DNA of 64,000 nt from an uncultured Alphaproteobacteria bacterium (GTDB taxonomy: Bacteria; Pseudomonadota; Alphaproteobacteria; Caulobacterales; Caulobacteraceae), in contig CAIOSI010000021.1 of the NCBI GenBank assembly GCA_903860975.1, forward strand, positions 124,001 to 188,000, written 5' to 3'. Made by a program: the position numbers and the translations under genes. The notes beneath the pieces were generated by a model. The model had not been told where the DNA came from and did no database searches. It was given only the letters and a program-made list of their open reading frames with translations. Below, piece after piece: positions 17,215 through 25,548 of this stretch (positions are counted from its first letter, which is position 1; each line of letters begins with the position of its first letter).

Positions 17215-17586
17215 TTAGGGTCGGATGCGGCGGGGTAAGGCTGCCGCCTCGGCTGGCGTCAGCCTGGTCATGCTGGCGACGATGCAGCGCGCGCCTCTGG
17301 CGGAAATGTCGAGGTTGGTCTTGTCGCAGACTTGGCCGCTCGAAGCCCGATCGTGCAGGACGATCGGATCGGTGGCGCTCATGCCCGCCAGACAGCTATC
17401 GCTGGTCTCAACGCGGTAGACGGCTCGACCGGCCAGATTGAAATAAAGCGTGTGGCTATCGCCGACGGTGTGATTGCGCAGGTCTCGGGTCCAGAAGCAG
17501 GCACCGTCAGCCCGCGGCTGCGCTGTGGCAGGAAGGCCCAGCAGCAATGTACTCACCGCCCCGATCAGAACGAAGTCGGACTTCAT
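17215..17586 (-). CDS. DUF6491 family exported protein, copy 1
   Basis: A 123-residue exported protein with a signal peptide (MKSDFVLIGAVSTLLLGLPATAQ) and the DUF6491 pattern: CFWTRDLRNHTVGDSHTLYF, VYRVETSDSCLAG, an internal Cys in GQVCDKTNLDI, RCIVASMTRL and the C-terminal LTPAEAAALPRRIRP. Conserved cysteines suggest disulphides in the periplasm. Function unknown. It is the first of three adjacent paralogues on the same strand, each with its own signal peptide and separated by about 60 bp. Confidence 0.85.
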   Translation of the reverse strand: MKSDFVLIGAVSTLLLGLPATAQPRADGACFWTRDLRNHTVGDSHTLYFNLAGRAVYRVETSDSCLAGMSATDPIVLHDRASSGQVCDKTNLDISARGARCIVASMTRLTPAEAAALPRRIRP

Positions 17587-17644
17587 GAGCCTATCTCCTT
17601 ACCGATTAGCACCAAGACGAGGGTTCGCAACGGTCCTTCAAAGC

Positions 17645-18022
17645 TCAGGGTTGCAGCGTCTTGGGCAGGGCAGCGGCCGCCTCCGGCGACAATTTGGTCA
17701 GCGTCTCGATTGCGCAGCGATTGCCGCGCACGATCAGTTCCAGGTCCAGCGGACGACAAATTTTTCCAAGACCAAAGTCTCTGAGCACAAGTGCATCCGA
17801 GGCCGTCGCGTGGGCCAGACAGCTGTTAGGGATCGTCGCCCGGTAGGTGTCGCGACCGTTGACATTGAAATAGAGGGTGTGGCCGTCTGTTCCCAAGGTG
17901 TGGCCCCGCAAATCTCGCGTCAGAAAGCAGGTGTCTTCCGAGGCGGGCTTGGCCGAGGCCGCGAACCCCGCCCCAAGGGCGATAGCGCAGCCGGCGAGGG
18001 CAGCCAGAACGAGAAGTCTCAT
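17645..18022 (-). CDS. DUF6491 family exported protein, copy 2
   Basis: Paralogue of the adjacent genes, 125 aa. After the signal peptide (MRLLVLAALAGCAIALGAG) it reads CFLTRDLRGHTLGTDGHTLYFNV, TYRATIPNSCLAHATASDALVL, ICRPLDLELIVRGNRCAIETLTKLSPEAAAALPKTLQP. Three consecutive ATGs (18028, 18025, 18022) follow a GGAG; the third has the best spacing. Function unknown; the pattern of cysteines matches copy 1. Confidence 0.85.
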   Translation of the reverse strand: MRLLVLAALAGCAIALGAGFAASAKPASEDTCFLTRDLRGHTLGTDGHTLYFNVNGRDTYRATIPNSCLAHATASDALVLRDFGLGKICRPLDLELIVRGNRCAIETLTKLSPEAAAALPKTLQP

Positions 18023-18088
18023 CATCATCTCTCCACGCGTCCACGGGCAATCTATCACACTTGCCGGCGGCTGTGAGATCGGCGCGAC

Positions 18089-18478
18089 TTAGGGCCGTAC
18101 CTTCTTCGGCCGCGCGGTGATCTGCGCCGGCGTCAATTGGGTCAGGGTGTCGACAATGCAGCGTGAGGGCAATCCGCCGCCGTTCGCCATCGCGCTGATG
18201 TCGAGGTCAATGGCCTGGCAGATGCTCGAGGATCCACACCCCGTCAGAACGATCGCATCGGATGAAGAAGAACCCCCCAAGCAGTTGTTGTGCATCTCCA
18301 CGCGATAGACCGACTTTCCCCCGACACTTAGATAACGGGTGTGGTCGTCGCCGACTGTGGGGTTGGCGATATCCTGAATGCGGACGCATCTGGTTGTCGC
18401 TGGGGAGGCGGCGTGGGCCGAATTGGCGGACACGGCCGAAATGCTGGCTAGGACAAGGGCAAGCCTCATCGTGGTCAT
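18089..18478 (-). CDS. DUF6491 family exported protein, copy 3
   Basis: Third tandem paralogue, 129 aa. It keeps the framework (CVRIQDIANPTVGDDHTRYLSV, YRVEMHNNCLGG, ICQAIDLDISAMANGGG, RCIVDTLTQLTPAQITARPKKVRP) but has an extra cysteine pair (GCGSSSIC) and a serine-rich insert, so it is the most diverged copy. Start is ATG 18478, or 18469 three codons later. The frame is open to 18811 upstream, but that part has no coding character. Confidence 0.83.
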   Translation of the reverse strand: MTTMRLALVLASISAVSANSAHAASPATTRCVRIQDIANPTVGDDHTRYLSVGGKSVYRVEMHNNCLGGSSSSDAIVLTGCGSSSICQAIDLDISAMANGGGLPSRCIVDTLTQLTPAQITARPKKVRP

Positions 18479-18642
18479 CCTGTTCGGCTTCCGACCTGAC
18501 GCCCGTTCGTTCCGGGGGCTTGGGCGCGCGATGTTCGCGCCAACAGCGCCCGCCGCGCAAGCGTTCCGCCCAACAAGCTGGAAGGCGCGATGACCCGGAT
18601 TCTGGCTCTTAATTTTACGGCCTAGCCGAGCCCGCCGCCAGG

Positions 18643-19464
18643 TCAGCGACCCTGGAACACTGGCGCGCGCTTTTCGACGAATGCAGCCGCGGCTTCCTTG
18701 TGGTCGGCAGTGGTTGCGCTGTGGACGTGGTGGGTGGCCTCCAGATCCAGGCATTCGTCGACCTCGCCGCCCATCGCCCGGTTGAGGTTCTCCTTCATAT
18801 AACGGAAGCAAATCGCCGGTCCGGCGGCCAGTCGCGTGGCGATCTCAAGGGTCTTCGCCGCCAACTCCTGTGGCTCGACGACCCAGTTGGCTAGGCCCAG
18901 CCGCAGCGCTTCGTCGGCGCTCAATCGCTCAGAGAGGAAATAGAGTTCCCTTGCCTTGGCCGAGCCCACCAGCTGGGTCAGAAAATAGGTGCCCCCATAG
19001 TCGCCGGCTAAACCAACCTTTGCAAAGGCGGTGGTCAAAAACGCGCTGCTGGCCATGATCCGCAGATCACAGGCCAGCGCCAGAGAGAGCCCCGCGCCTG
19101 CCGCCGCGCCAGGCAGGGCTGCGATGGTTGGCTTCGCCATCTTGAAGAGCTTACCTGCTGTCGCTCGCTGGTTGACCCGCTGGCTCGCGATCTGTTCATC
19201 GATCGTGATGGCCCGACCGCCGGCCGCATTGCGCTCGTTCATCCCCTTGACGTCGCCCCCTGCGCAGAAGCCCTGACCAGCGCCCGTCAGCACGACGCAT
19301 TTCACAGCCGGATCCAGCTCCGCTGCGGCAAGCTGGCGGCCAAGCGCCTGGTTCATCGCATCGCTCATGGCATTTCGCGCCTGCGGCCGGTTGAGCGTGA
19401 TGGTCAATACGCCAGCATCCAGATCGGCGAGGAGATCGGGCGTTCCGGTGTCGAGCAAAGCCAT
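18643..19464 (-). CDS. Enoyl-CoA hydratase/isomerase family protein
   Basis: Crotonase-fold protein of 273 aa. It has the first oxyanion-hole segment QARNAMSDAMNQALG, VVLTGAGQGFCAGGDVKGM and the second segment with GAAAGAGLSLALACDLRIMASSAFLTTAFAKVGLAGDYGGTYFLTQLVG. An aspartate (GDYGG) takes the place of the second catalytic glutamate of classical hydratases, as in many isomerase or PaaG-like members, so the exact reaction is uncertain. ATG at 19464 is preceded by AAGGA; the frame extends 54 bp further but lacks a better start. It is divergent from the VOC gene. Confidence 0.88.
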   Translation of the reverse strand: MALLDTGTPDLLADLDAGVLTITLNRPQARNAMSDAMNQALGRQLAAAELDPAVKCVVLTGAGQGFCAGGDVKGMNERNAAGGRAITIDEQIASQRVNQRATAGKLFKMAKPTIAALPGAAAGAGLSLALACDLRIMASSAFLTTAFAKVGLAGDYGGTYFLTQLVGSAKARELYFLSERLSADEALRLGLANWVVEPQELAAKTLEIATRLAAGPAICFRYMKENLNRAMGGEVDECLDLEATHHVHSATTADHKEAAAAFVEKRAPVFQGR

Positions 19465-19559
19465 GGCGGTTCCTTCGGTTTTATATCGCTCCGATCCTAG
19501 GCCTTGACCCGGGTGCAACGGAAGCCTTTAGGCTGGCCTAAATCATTGGGAGCCAAGCC

Positions 19560-20318
19560 ATGCGCCTTCGCCAGATCGCCCTCGTGGGCCATGACCTCGC
19601 TGCGGCAGAGGCCGATATTCGCGCCATTCTGGGCCTCGATTACGCCTACGATGATCCGGGCGTCGGCAAGTTTGGCCTGAAGAATGCGGTCTTCCCGATT
19701 GGCGAGACCTTCCTGGAAGTCGTTTCGCCGAAGCAGGATGGCACAACGGCCGGCCGCCTGCTGGAAAAGCGCGGCGGCGATGGTGGTTACATGGTCATCC
19801 TGCAGGTCCCTGAGATCAAAGAGGCGCGGGCCCGCATCGCCGCGGCCAACGTGCGAGTCGTCGAACAGGCGGACATGCACGGCGGCGCCGTGGCCATGAG
19901 TCACGTGCACCCCCGCGACGTTGGCGGGACAATTCTATCGCTGGATTTCATGAATCCCTGGGAACATTGGGAGTGGGGCGGACCGATTTGGCGCGAACAC
20001 GCCCGCACAGATGTCTCGACCGGCATCGTCGGCGCCGAGTTGCAGGGCGAAGATCCCGCCGCCATGGCCAGGCGCTGGGGCGAGGTCCTGGGCCGAACAC
20101 CTGAAGCTCAAGGCCAGACCTGGAGGCTTGCGCTCGACGGCGGAGAAATCCGCTTCGTCAGGGCACGTGACGCCCGCGGCGAGGGCCTGGGCGCATTCGA
20201 TGTGGTGGTGTGCGATCCAAACGCTGTGCGAGCGGTCGCAAAGGCGCGGGGCCGGATTGACGCCCAAGGCGTGGTGACATTGGCTGGAACGCGAGTGAAT
20301 TTGGTTCAGGCGGCGTGA
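19560..20318 (+). CDS. VOC superfamily (glyoxalase-like) protein
   Basis: A 252-residue protein beginning MRLRQIALVGHDLAAAEADIRAILGLDYAYDDPGVGKFGLKNAVFPIG, typical of a VOC/glyoxalase-fold half, with FLEVVSP as the metal-binding strand and a weaker C-terminal repeat (IVGAELQGEDPAAMARRWGEVLG). Members catalyse metal-dependent isomerisation, epimerisation or dioxygenation; no substrate can be assigned. It faces the enoyl-CoA hydratase gene head to head across 95 bp. Confidence 0.82.
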   Translation: MRLRQIALVGHDLAAAEADIRAILGLDYAYDDPGVGKFGLKNAVFPIGETFLEVVSPKQDGTTAGRLLEKRGGDGGYMVILQVPEIKEARARIAAANVRVVEQADMHGGAVAMSHVHPRDVGGTILSLDFMNPWEHWEWGGPIWREHARTDVSTGIVGAELQGEDPAAMARRWGEVLGRTPEAQGQTWRLALDGGEIRFVRARDARGEGLGAFDVVVCDPNAVRAVAKARGRIDAQGVVTLAGTRVNLVQAA

Positions 20319-20325
20319 TTTCGCC

Positions 20326-20343
20326 CAGCGCCTTTCGGCGCTG
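20326..20343. terminator. Hairpin in convergent gap
   Basis: CAGCGCC-TTTC-GGCGCTG, a perfect 7-bp stem with a 4-nt loop, lies between the convergent VOC and sensor-kinase genes. Without a T-run it is a modest bidirectional terminator candidate. Confidence 0.45.
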
Positions 20344-20362
20344 TGGCAGACGTTTCAGGCCG

Positions 20363-21442
20363 TCAGGCCGCTGCGGGTAGCTGCGATGGCGTGGCCGTTC
20401 GTGTGATGGCGATGCTCACCCCAGGAGGCGCATCGAGCACGTCGAGGCGCGCGCCGAGTTGCTTGACCAGGGCATCGACGATCACCGTGCCAAGGCCGCC
20501 CTTGGCCGGGGTGGCATCACTTTCGATCTTACCCACGCCGTTATCGGAAACGGTCAGCCGCCAGTCGTGGCCCTGACTCGCATAGGTCACGAGCACCTTC
20601 GCATCGGGTCGATCGCTCGGGAATGCGTACTTCAGAGCATTGATCACCAGCTCCGTCACGATTAGGCCGAAACTCACCGCCTGGGCCGAGCCGATGACGC
20701 CGCTGTCTGCGATCACCTCCAGGACGGGTGACGGCTCTGCGCCCCCGATCATCGATGCGCTAAGGCTTGCACAGAGCTTGGAGAGATAGTCCCGAACCAC
20801 GATCTGTTGGACGTCATCGCCGGCGTGCAGATGGGATTGGACGGCGGCCACGGACATAACTCTTTCGTGAGCGTCGCGCAGATGTTGACGGCTCTCGTCG
20901 GACGTCACCGTCCTGGCCTTTAGGAGCAGTATCGAGGCGATAATCTGCAGACAGTTGGCGACCCGGTGCTCCATTTCCTGCAGTAGGACCCGTTTTTGGC
21001 GCAGTAATTCCTCGGTTTGCGCCAGCAAAGCCTCGCGGTCGCGCTCAACGACCCGACGGGCGGTGACGTCAGTGAAGGCCAGTAGGATCGTCAGGTCAGC
21101 GCTGCTCTCGTAGCGAACCATCTGGGCGTTCAGCAGCATTGTGCGGCGCCCGAGGCCTGGGAAGTCATGTTCGACTTCGAAATCATCGATAGCCGATTGC
21201 TGAGGGATAATTTCCTCCAGCAGCAGACGCAGCCCCGGAATATCCCATTGCCCATCGCCCAGCGCATAGAGCAGCAGGCCGTGGGTATGCTCAGGTTTAA
21301 CTTTGAAGGTTTCGTAGAAAGAACGGCTAGCGATTATGACCCGAAAATCGGCGTCAAGCACCAGGAACGGTTCACGGATCGTGTTGACGATAGCCGTCGC
21401 CAGCGCTTGGATGTCGGCTGTGGCGACAATGGAATCAATCAT
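20363..21442 (-). CDS. PAS sensor histidine kinase, HisKA_2/HATPase type
   Basis: A 359-residue kinase with an N-terminal PAS domain (about 18-128), a coiled linker, a HisKA_2 dimerisation domain with phospho-acceptor H159 in LLQEMEHRVANCLQIIAS (HRxxN motif), and an ATPase domain with the N box ELVINALKYAF (about 264-274), G1 SDNGVG (about 299-304) and KGGLGTVIV. It has no membrane segment, so it is cytosolic. The HRxxN class is common in alphaproteobacterial light- and stress-sensing kinases; the PAS lacks the LOV cysteine motif. No response regulator lies beside it, so it is an orphan. ATG 21442 has an AAGGA; 21478 is an alternative. Confidence 0.9.
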   Translation of the reverse strand: MIDSIVATADIQALATAIVNTIREPFLVLDADFRVIIASRSFYETFKVKPEHTHGLLLYALGDGQWDIPGLRLLLEEIIPQQSAIDDFEVEHDFPGLGRRTMLLNAQMVRYESSADLTILLAFTDVTARRVVERDREALLAQTEELLRQKRVLLQEMEHRVANCLQIIASILLLKARTVTSDESRQHLRDAHERVMSVAAVQSHLHAGDDVQQIVVRDYLSKLCASLSASMIGGAEPSPVLEVIADSGVIGSAQAVSFGLIVTELVINALKYAFPSDRPDAKVLVTYASQGHDWRLTVSDNGVGKIESDATPAKGGLGTVIVDALVKQLGARLDVLDAPPGVSIAITRTATPSQLPAAA

Positions 21443-22020
21443 GCCGTGTCCTTCGCCAGGTGGCGGCGAGGAATTCAAAGGCTCGCAACAATCTAACTAC
21501 GCCTTCGCGCACCATAAGTCGCCGCCGAACTTGGTTTTTATTGCGCGAATGCGTACGTCTCGTCAGGACGCGGTGCCAAGAGGGCCTTCTCGCGGAGCTC
21601 TGTCTGCGGTGGATACTGAAGCGGATCTTTTCTATCAAGGTCATGCCGCTGAGCAGGACCATCTTGGCGACAGGGCAGGCGTCTCCTGATCCCAAGGTGC
21701 TCGGCCAGCAGCGACGGGCGAGCAAGCCTGGGGCCTCTCGGATCGGTTCGGTGAATATCGCTGAGACCGCCGGCCATAATTCTGGCAATCCCGGATCGAG
21801 ACCCTAGGCAAACGTGAGGTCATATTCGCCGATATGACCGCCGAATTTGGTCTATCACGCCGCCCCGCCCGGGTGCGATTTTCTTAAACGGCATTAACGA
21901 TTTGTGGCCTTGGCGCTGCGCAATCTCGCTACCAGCGTTACGTAACCGTTTGCGCCATCGCAAGAGCTTGACCCCGCAGCCAGCGGGTCCCCAAGTTGGC
22001 TGCCTAGTCGGAGGTCTTGG
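21443..22020. other. Gene-free region before the acyl-CoA synthetase
   Basis: About 580 bp between divergent genes. Overlapping frames on both strands (21460-21807, 21435-21788) have Arg/Ser-rich composition and no recognisable family, so I do not call genes. A perfect palindrome lies at 21818-21839, and GTCGGAGGT just before 22021 is the synthetase ribosome-binding site. Confidence 0.5.
21818..21839. promoter_or_regulatory. Palindromic operator candidate
   Basis: GGTCATAT-TCGCCG-ATATGACC: perfect 8-bp arms around a 6-nt spacer, about 180 bp upstream of the acyl-CoA synthetase and in an AT-richer spot. The geometry suits a dimeric TetR- or GntR-type repressor such as those controlling fatty-acid genes; no regulator is encoded nearby. 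Confidence 0.45.
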
Positions 22021-23808
22021 ATGCCACTCACGGCCAATCTCCAGCGCGAGTGGCGTTTTCTGCGCGGCCTTAACCGGACGCTGAAGCGGGTGAAATCGAT
22101 TGCGCCCGACAGCCCCAATCTGATCTGCGACGATATCCAGGCTGCGGTTGAGGAATGGCGCGACCATCCAGCCATGACGTTCGAAGACCGCACGGTGAGC
22201 TATGGTGAGCTCGACGCCATCGCAAATCGCTTCGCCCACTGGGGTAAGGGCCTGAACCTGCGTCGCGGCCAAACCGTCGCACTTTTCATGCCCAACCGGC
22301 TCGAATATTTCGCGATCTGGTATGGCTTGTCTAAGATCGGCGTCGTTACCGCGCTGATCAACAACCAGCTGTCGGGGGTTGCGCTCGCGCACTGCCTGAA
22401 TATTTCCGCCGCCAGTTGCATTATCGTGGACGCCGAGACCTCGCCCGTCTTCGAGGCCGCCCGATCGCTGCTGGATAAGGCCTTGCCGCAATGGATCATG
22501 GGCCCGGCCTATGGCGAGCAGCGCGACCTCATCCAGGCGCTGAAGAGCTGTATCCAGCTGCCACCCGACAAGGGTGTTCGCCAAGATGTCCGTGCCCACG
22601 ATACGGCCCTGCTGATCTTCACCTCGGGCACGACCGGCTTGCCCAAAGCGGCCCGTATCACCCACGTCCGCGCTCAGCTCTACATGCGCGGTTTCGCAGG
22701 ATCGACGGGCGCAAGCGCCAGCGACCGTATCTATGTCGCACTGCCCCTCTATCACGCGACCGGCGGGCTCTGCGCGCTGGGCGCTGCACTCCTCAATGGC
22801 GGCTCGGTGTTCCTGCGCCGTAAGTTTTCCGCCTCGCATTTCTGGCGTGAGGCAATCGACGAACAATGCACGATGTTCGTCTATATTGGCGAGCTCTGCC
22901 GCTATCTCGTGAACCAGCCGCCCAGCGAGGATGAGGGGCGTCACAAGATCCGCATGGCGTTCGGCAACGGTCTGCGTCCCGACATCTGGCCGGCGATGAA
23001 GACACGTTTTGGCATCCCCGAGATCCTCGAGTTCTACGGCTCGACCGAGGGTAACGTTTCGATGTTCAATTTCGATGGCCACGCCGGCGCCATCGGTCGG
23101 GCGCCGAAATGGCTGCGCAATCGGTTCAATGTACGTCTGGTGCAATTCGACGTGGAGCGCCAACAGCCGATCCGCGGAACCAATGGCCTGTGCATCGAGT
23201 GTGGCCCGGGCCAGATCGGCGAATGCATCGGCCAGATCGGTGGTGATGCGCGAAGCGAATACAGCGGCTATGTCTCCAAGACAGAGTCCGAGAAAAAAGT
23301 GCTGCACGACGTCCTTGAGAAAGGCGATCGCTGGTTCGCCACCGGCGACCTGATGAAGACCGACAAGGATGGATATTTCTATTTCGTCGACCGCATCGGC
23401 GACACTTACCGCTGGAAGGGAGAGAACGTTTCCACCAACGAGGTCGCTGAGCGTCTCTTGGGCTCCCCGGGCGTAAAAGAGGCCAACGTCTATGGCGTCG
23501 AAGTTACCAGCGCGGAGGGTCGCGCCGGCATGGCGGCATTGGTGGTCGGGCCGGACTTCGACATTAAGGCGTTTGGCGACGAAGTATCCCGCGCGTTGCC
23601 GGCCTACGCCCAACCGCTCTTTGTCCGCTTACTGCCGTCGCTGGACATCACGGGTACGTTCAAGACCCGAAAGATGGACCTGATCGCCGACGGCTACGAC
23701 CCCGGCAAAATCAAGGGACCGCTCTATTTTCACGATCCCAAGAAAGGCTATGTGAAGGTCACCAAGGGCGTCTTCGAAAAGATCTCTGCAGGGACGCTGA
23801 AGCTCTGA
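22021..23808 (+). CDS. Long-chain acyl-CoA synthetase, FATP-like
   Basis: AMP-forming fatty acyl-CoA ligase of 595 aa, probably membrane-associated. Core motifs are the P-loop TSGTTGLPKAARITH (about residue 201), LPLYHATGG, EFYGSTEGN (about 339) and the hinge region TGDLMKTDKDGYFYFVDRIGDTYRWKGENVSTNEV. The GDTYRWKGENV form and the N-terminal SPNLICDDIQ match the very-long-chain/FATP subfamily more than FadD. A GGAGG precedes the ATG. It stands alone between two gene-free stretches. Confidence 0.92.
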   Translation: MPLTANLQREWRFLRGLNRTLKRVKSIAPDSPNLICDDIQAAVEEWRDHPAMTFEDRTVSYGELDAIANRFAHWGKGLNLRRGQTVALFMPNRLEYFAIWYGLSKIGVVTALINNQLSGVALAHCLNISAASCIIVDAETSPVFEAARSLLDKALPQWIMGPAYGEQRDLIQALKSCIQLPPDKGVRQDVRAHDTALLIFTSGTTGLPKAARITHVRAQLYMRGFAGSTGASASDRIYVALPLYHATGGLCALGAALLNGGSVFLRRKFSASHFWREAIDEQCTMFVYIGELCRYLVNQPPSEDEGRHKIRMAFGNGLRPDIWPAMKTRFGIPEILEFYGSTEGNVSMFNFDGHAGAIGRAPKWLRNRFNVRLVQFDVERQQPIRGTNGLCIECGPGQIGECIGQIGGDARSEYSGYVSKTESEKKVLHDVLEKGDRWFATGDLMKTDKDGYFYFVDRIGDTYRWKGENVSTNEVAERLLGSPGVKEANVYGVEVTSAEGRAGMAALVVGPDFDIKAFGDEVSRALPAYAQPLFVRLLPSLDITGTFKTRKMDLIADGYDPGKIKGPLYFHDPKKGYVKVTKGVFEKISAGTLKL

Positions 23809-24121
23809 AACCCCGCCTGCTGAGGGAAGATCTGTGACCTGGGCATCATCGCAAGACTCATGAATCTCAATGGGTTGGGGGCGCTGACGAGGCTGAAATT
23901 TCTGACCAGGGACGAACGCCTTGGTGGCCATGAGCGGGCTCACATGGCCTAAGTTGCGGGTTTCGCCGCAGCGCCCAACGGTGCCGACGCCGCCTGTGCT
24001 GTGTTGATCGCGTCCCTCTAAAAGAAGCCCTTGATCATCGATGCCCTGCCGTTCCTCTCTGGCAAGTGACGTATCGTGTGCACAGGCTATGGTGGGACGC
24101 CTTCAGTTTCCGGTGAGCCTT
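23809..24121 (+). other. Gene-free stretch
   Basis: About 310 bp between the acyl-CoA synthetase and the M20 peptidase; no gene, repeat or clear terminator seen. The frame from 24041 is an upstream extension of the peptidase and is not believed. Confidence 0.5.
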
Positions 24122-25465
24122 ATGATTCCCACCCGTGCCATTCGCCCCCTCCTTCTTGCTGGCGTCGCTGCCCTTCTGTCCGTCGGCTCTGCGGGCCATG
24201 CCGCCGATGCGAAGGCTGCCAGCGTGCTGAAAGAAAAGGCTGAGATCGACGCCGGCCTAGACCGTGGCTACGCCCAGCTCGACGCGCTCTACAAGGACAT
24301 CCACGAACATCCCGAGCTTGGCTTCCAGGAAGCCCGTACGGCCGCCAAGCTCGCCGCCGAGATGCGCGCGATGGGCTTTGAGGTGACCGAACATGTCGGG
24401 GGCACCGGCATCGTGGCGATCTTCAAGAACGGCCCAGGGCCCATGGTCATGGTGCGCACCGAGCTTGACGCTCTGCCGCTGGAGGAAAAGACCGGGCTGC
24501 CCTACGCCAGCCATGCCACCCAACTTTGGGAGGGCAAGCCCACGCCCGTCGACCATGCGTGTGGTCATGATATTCACATGACCGCCTGGGTTGGCGCAGC
24601 CCAGGCGCTGGTTGCGATGAAAAGCCAGTGGCATGGAACTTTGATGTTCATTGGTCAGCCTGCGGAAGAGACCGTGGGCGGAGCGCGCGCCATGCTCGCC
24701 GACGGCCTCTTCAAACGGTTCGGCAAGCCGGACATTGGCTTTGCGCAACACGTCAGCAACGGCCCCGCAGGTACGCTTTCCTATCGGGCTGGAGTCAATT
24801 CCTCCGCCGCCGATGGGTTCGAGATCGCGTTCAAAGGACGTGGCGCCCACGGTTCGCGCCCGCAGCTTTCGATCGATCCCGTGGTGGAGGCCTCGCGTTT
24901 TGTCGTCGACGTTCAGAGCGTCATCAGCCGCGAGAAAGACCCCGCGGCGTTCGGCGTGCTGAGCGTTGGCTCAATTCAATCGGGGACGGCTGGCAATATC
25001 ATACCGGATGGCGCCATCGTTCGCGGCACGATCCGCAGCTACGACGAGGATACGCGCACCAAATTGAAGTCCGGTCTCGTCCGTACGGCCAAGGCCGAGG
25101 CGGAGATGTCGGGTGCGCCGCCCGCAGTGGTGACGTTCGACGCCGGCGCTTCGGCTGTCGTCAATGATGATGCGATCACGGGACGAACGGGCCCTATCTT
25201 CAAGGCGGCATTTGGTGACAGGGCCGTCGTCGCACCCGGCCCCGGTTCGGCCAGCGAAGACTATTCAGAGTTCATCATTGCTGGCGTCCCTTCGTTATTT
25301 TGGGGGCTCGGCGGCTACGATCCGAAGGTCATTGCTGATGCCCAATCGAAGGGCCAGGTCCTGCCTTCGAACCACTCGCCACAGTTCGCCCCAATCCCGG
25401 AGCCATCGATCCGGACGGGTGTCGAGGCGATGACGTTGGCGGTGCTGGGCGTGTTGGGAAAATAA
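24122..25465 (+). CDS. Exported M20D family amidohydrolase
   Basis: Zinc-dependent amidohydrolase (447 aa) of the aminoacylase/hippurate hydrolase group. A Sec signal peptide ([23 protein letters not shown]) directs it to the periplasm, which is unusual since most M20D members are cytosolic. Metal-binding motifs are [41 protein letters not shown] and the C-terminal [12 protein letters not shown]; the dimerisation domain carries [10 protein letters not shown]. It probably removes acyl groups from amino-acid conjugates. The ATG at 24122 starts the signal peptide. Confidence 0.93.
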   Translation: MIPTRAIRPLLLAGVAALLSVGSAGHAADAKAASVLKEKAEIDAGLDRGYAQLDALYKDIHEHPELGFQEARTAAKLAAEMRAMGFEVTEHVGGTGIVAIFKNGPGPMVMVRTELDALPLEEKTGLPYASHATQLWEGKPTPVDHACGHDIHMTAWVGAAQALVAMKSQWHGTLMFIGQPAEETVGGARAMLADGLFKRFGKPDIGFAQHVSNGPAGTLSYRAGVNSSAADGFEIAFKGRGAHGSRPQLSIDPVVEASRFVVDVQSVISREKDPAAFGVLSVGSIQSGTAGNIIPDGAIVRGTIRSYDEDTRTKLKSGLVRTAKAEAEMSGAPPAVVTFDAGASAVVNDDAITGRTGPIFKAAFGDRAVVAPGPGSASEDYSEFIIAGVPSLFWGLGGYDPKVIADAQSKGQVLPSNHSPQFAPIPEPSIRTGVEAMTLAVLGVLGK

Positions 25466-25548
25466 CCCCGGGTTCCCGGCTCAATATCGCCGAGAGGAGG
25501 GATGCTCTCGCCGCTGCGCGAACCCTGAGACTCGACTATATCTCCCTC

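Noticed and set aside
21435..21788. 117-codon minus-strand frame in the gap before the acyl-CoA synthetase
   Set aside because: I considered a small regulator beside the kinase, but the product is Arg/Ser-rich without a recognisable domain and competes with an equally long frame on the other strand.
21820..23613. 597-codon antisense frame opposite the acyl-CoA synthetase
   Set aside because: Long only because the coding strand lacks stop-complement codons; product shows no motifs and the sense gene is a clear ligase.
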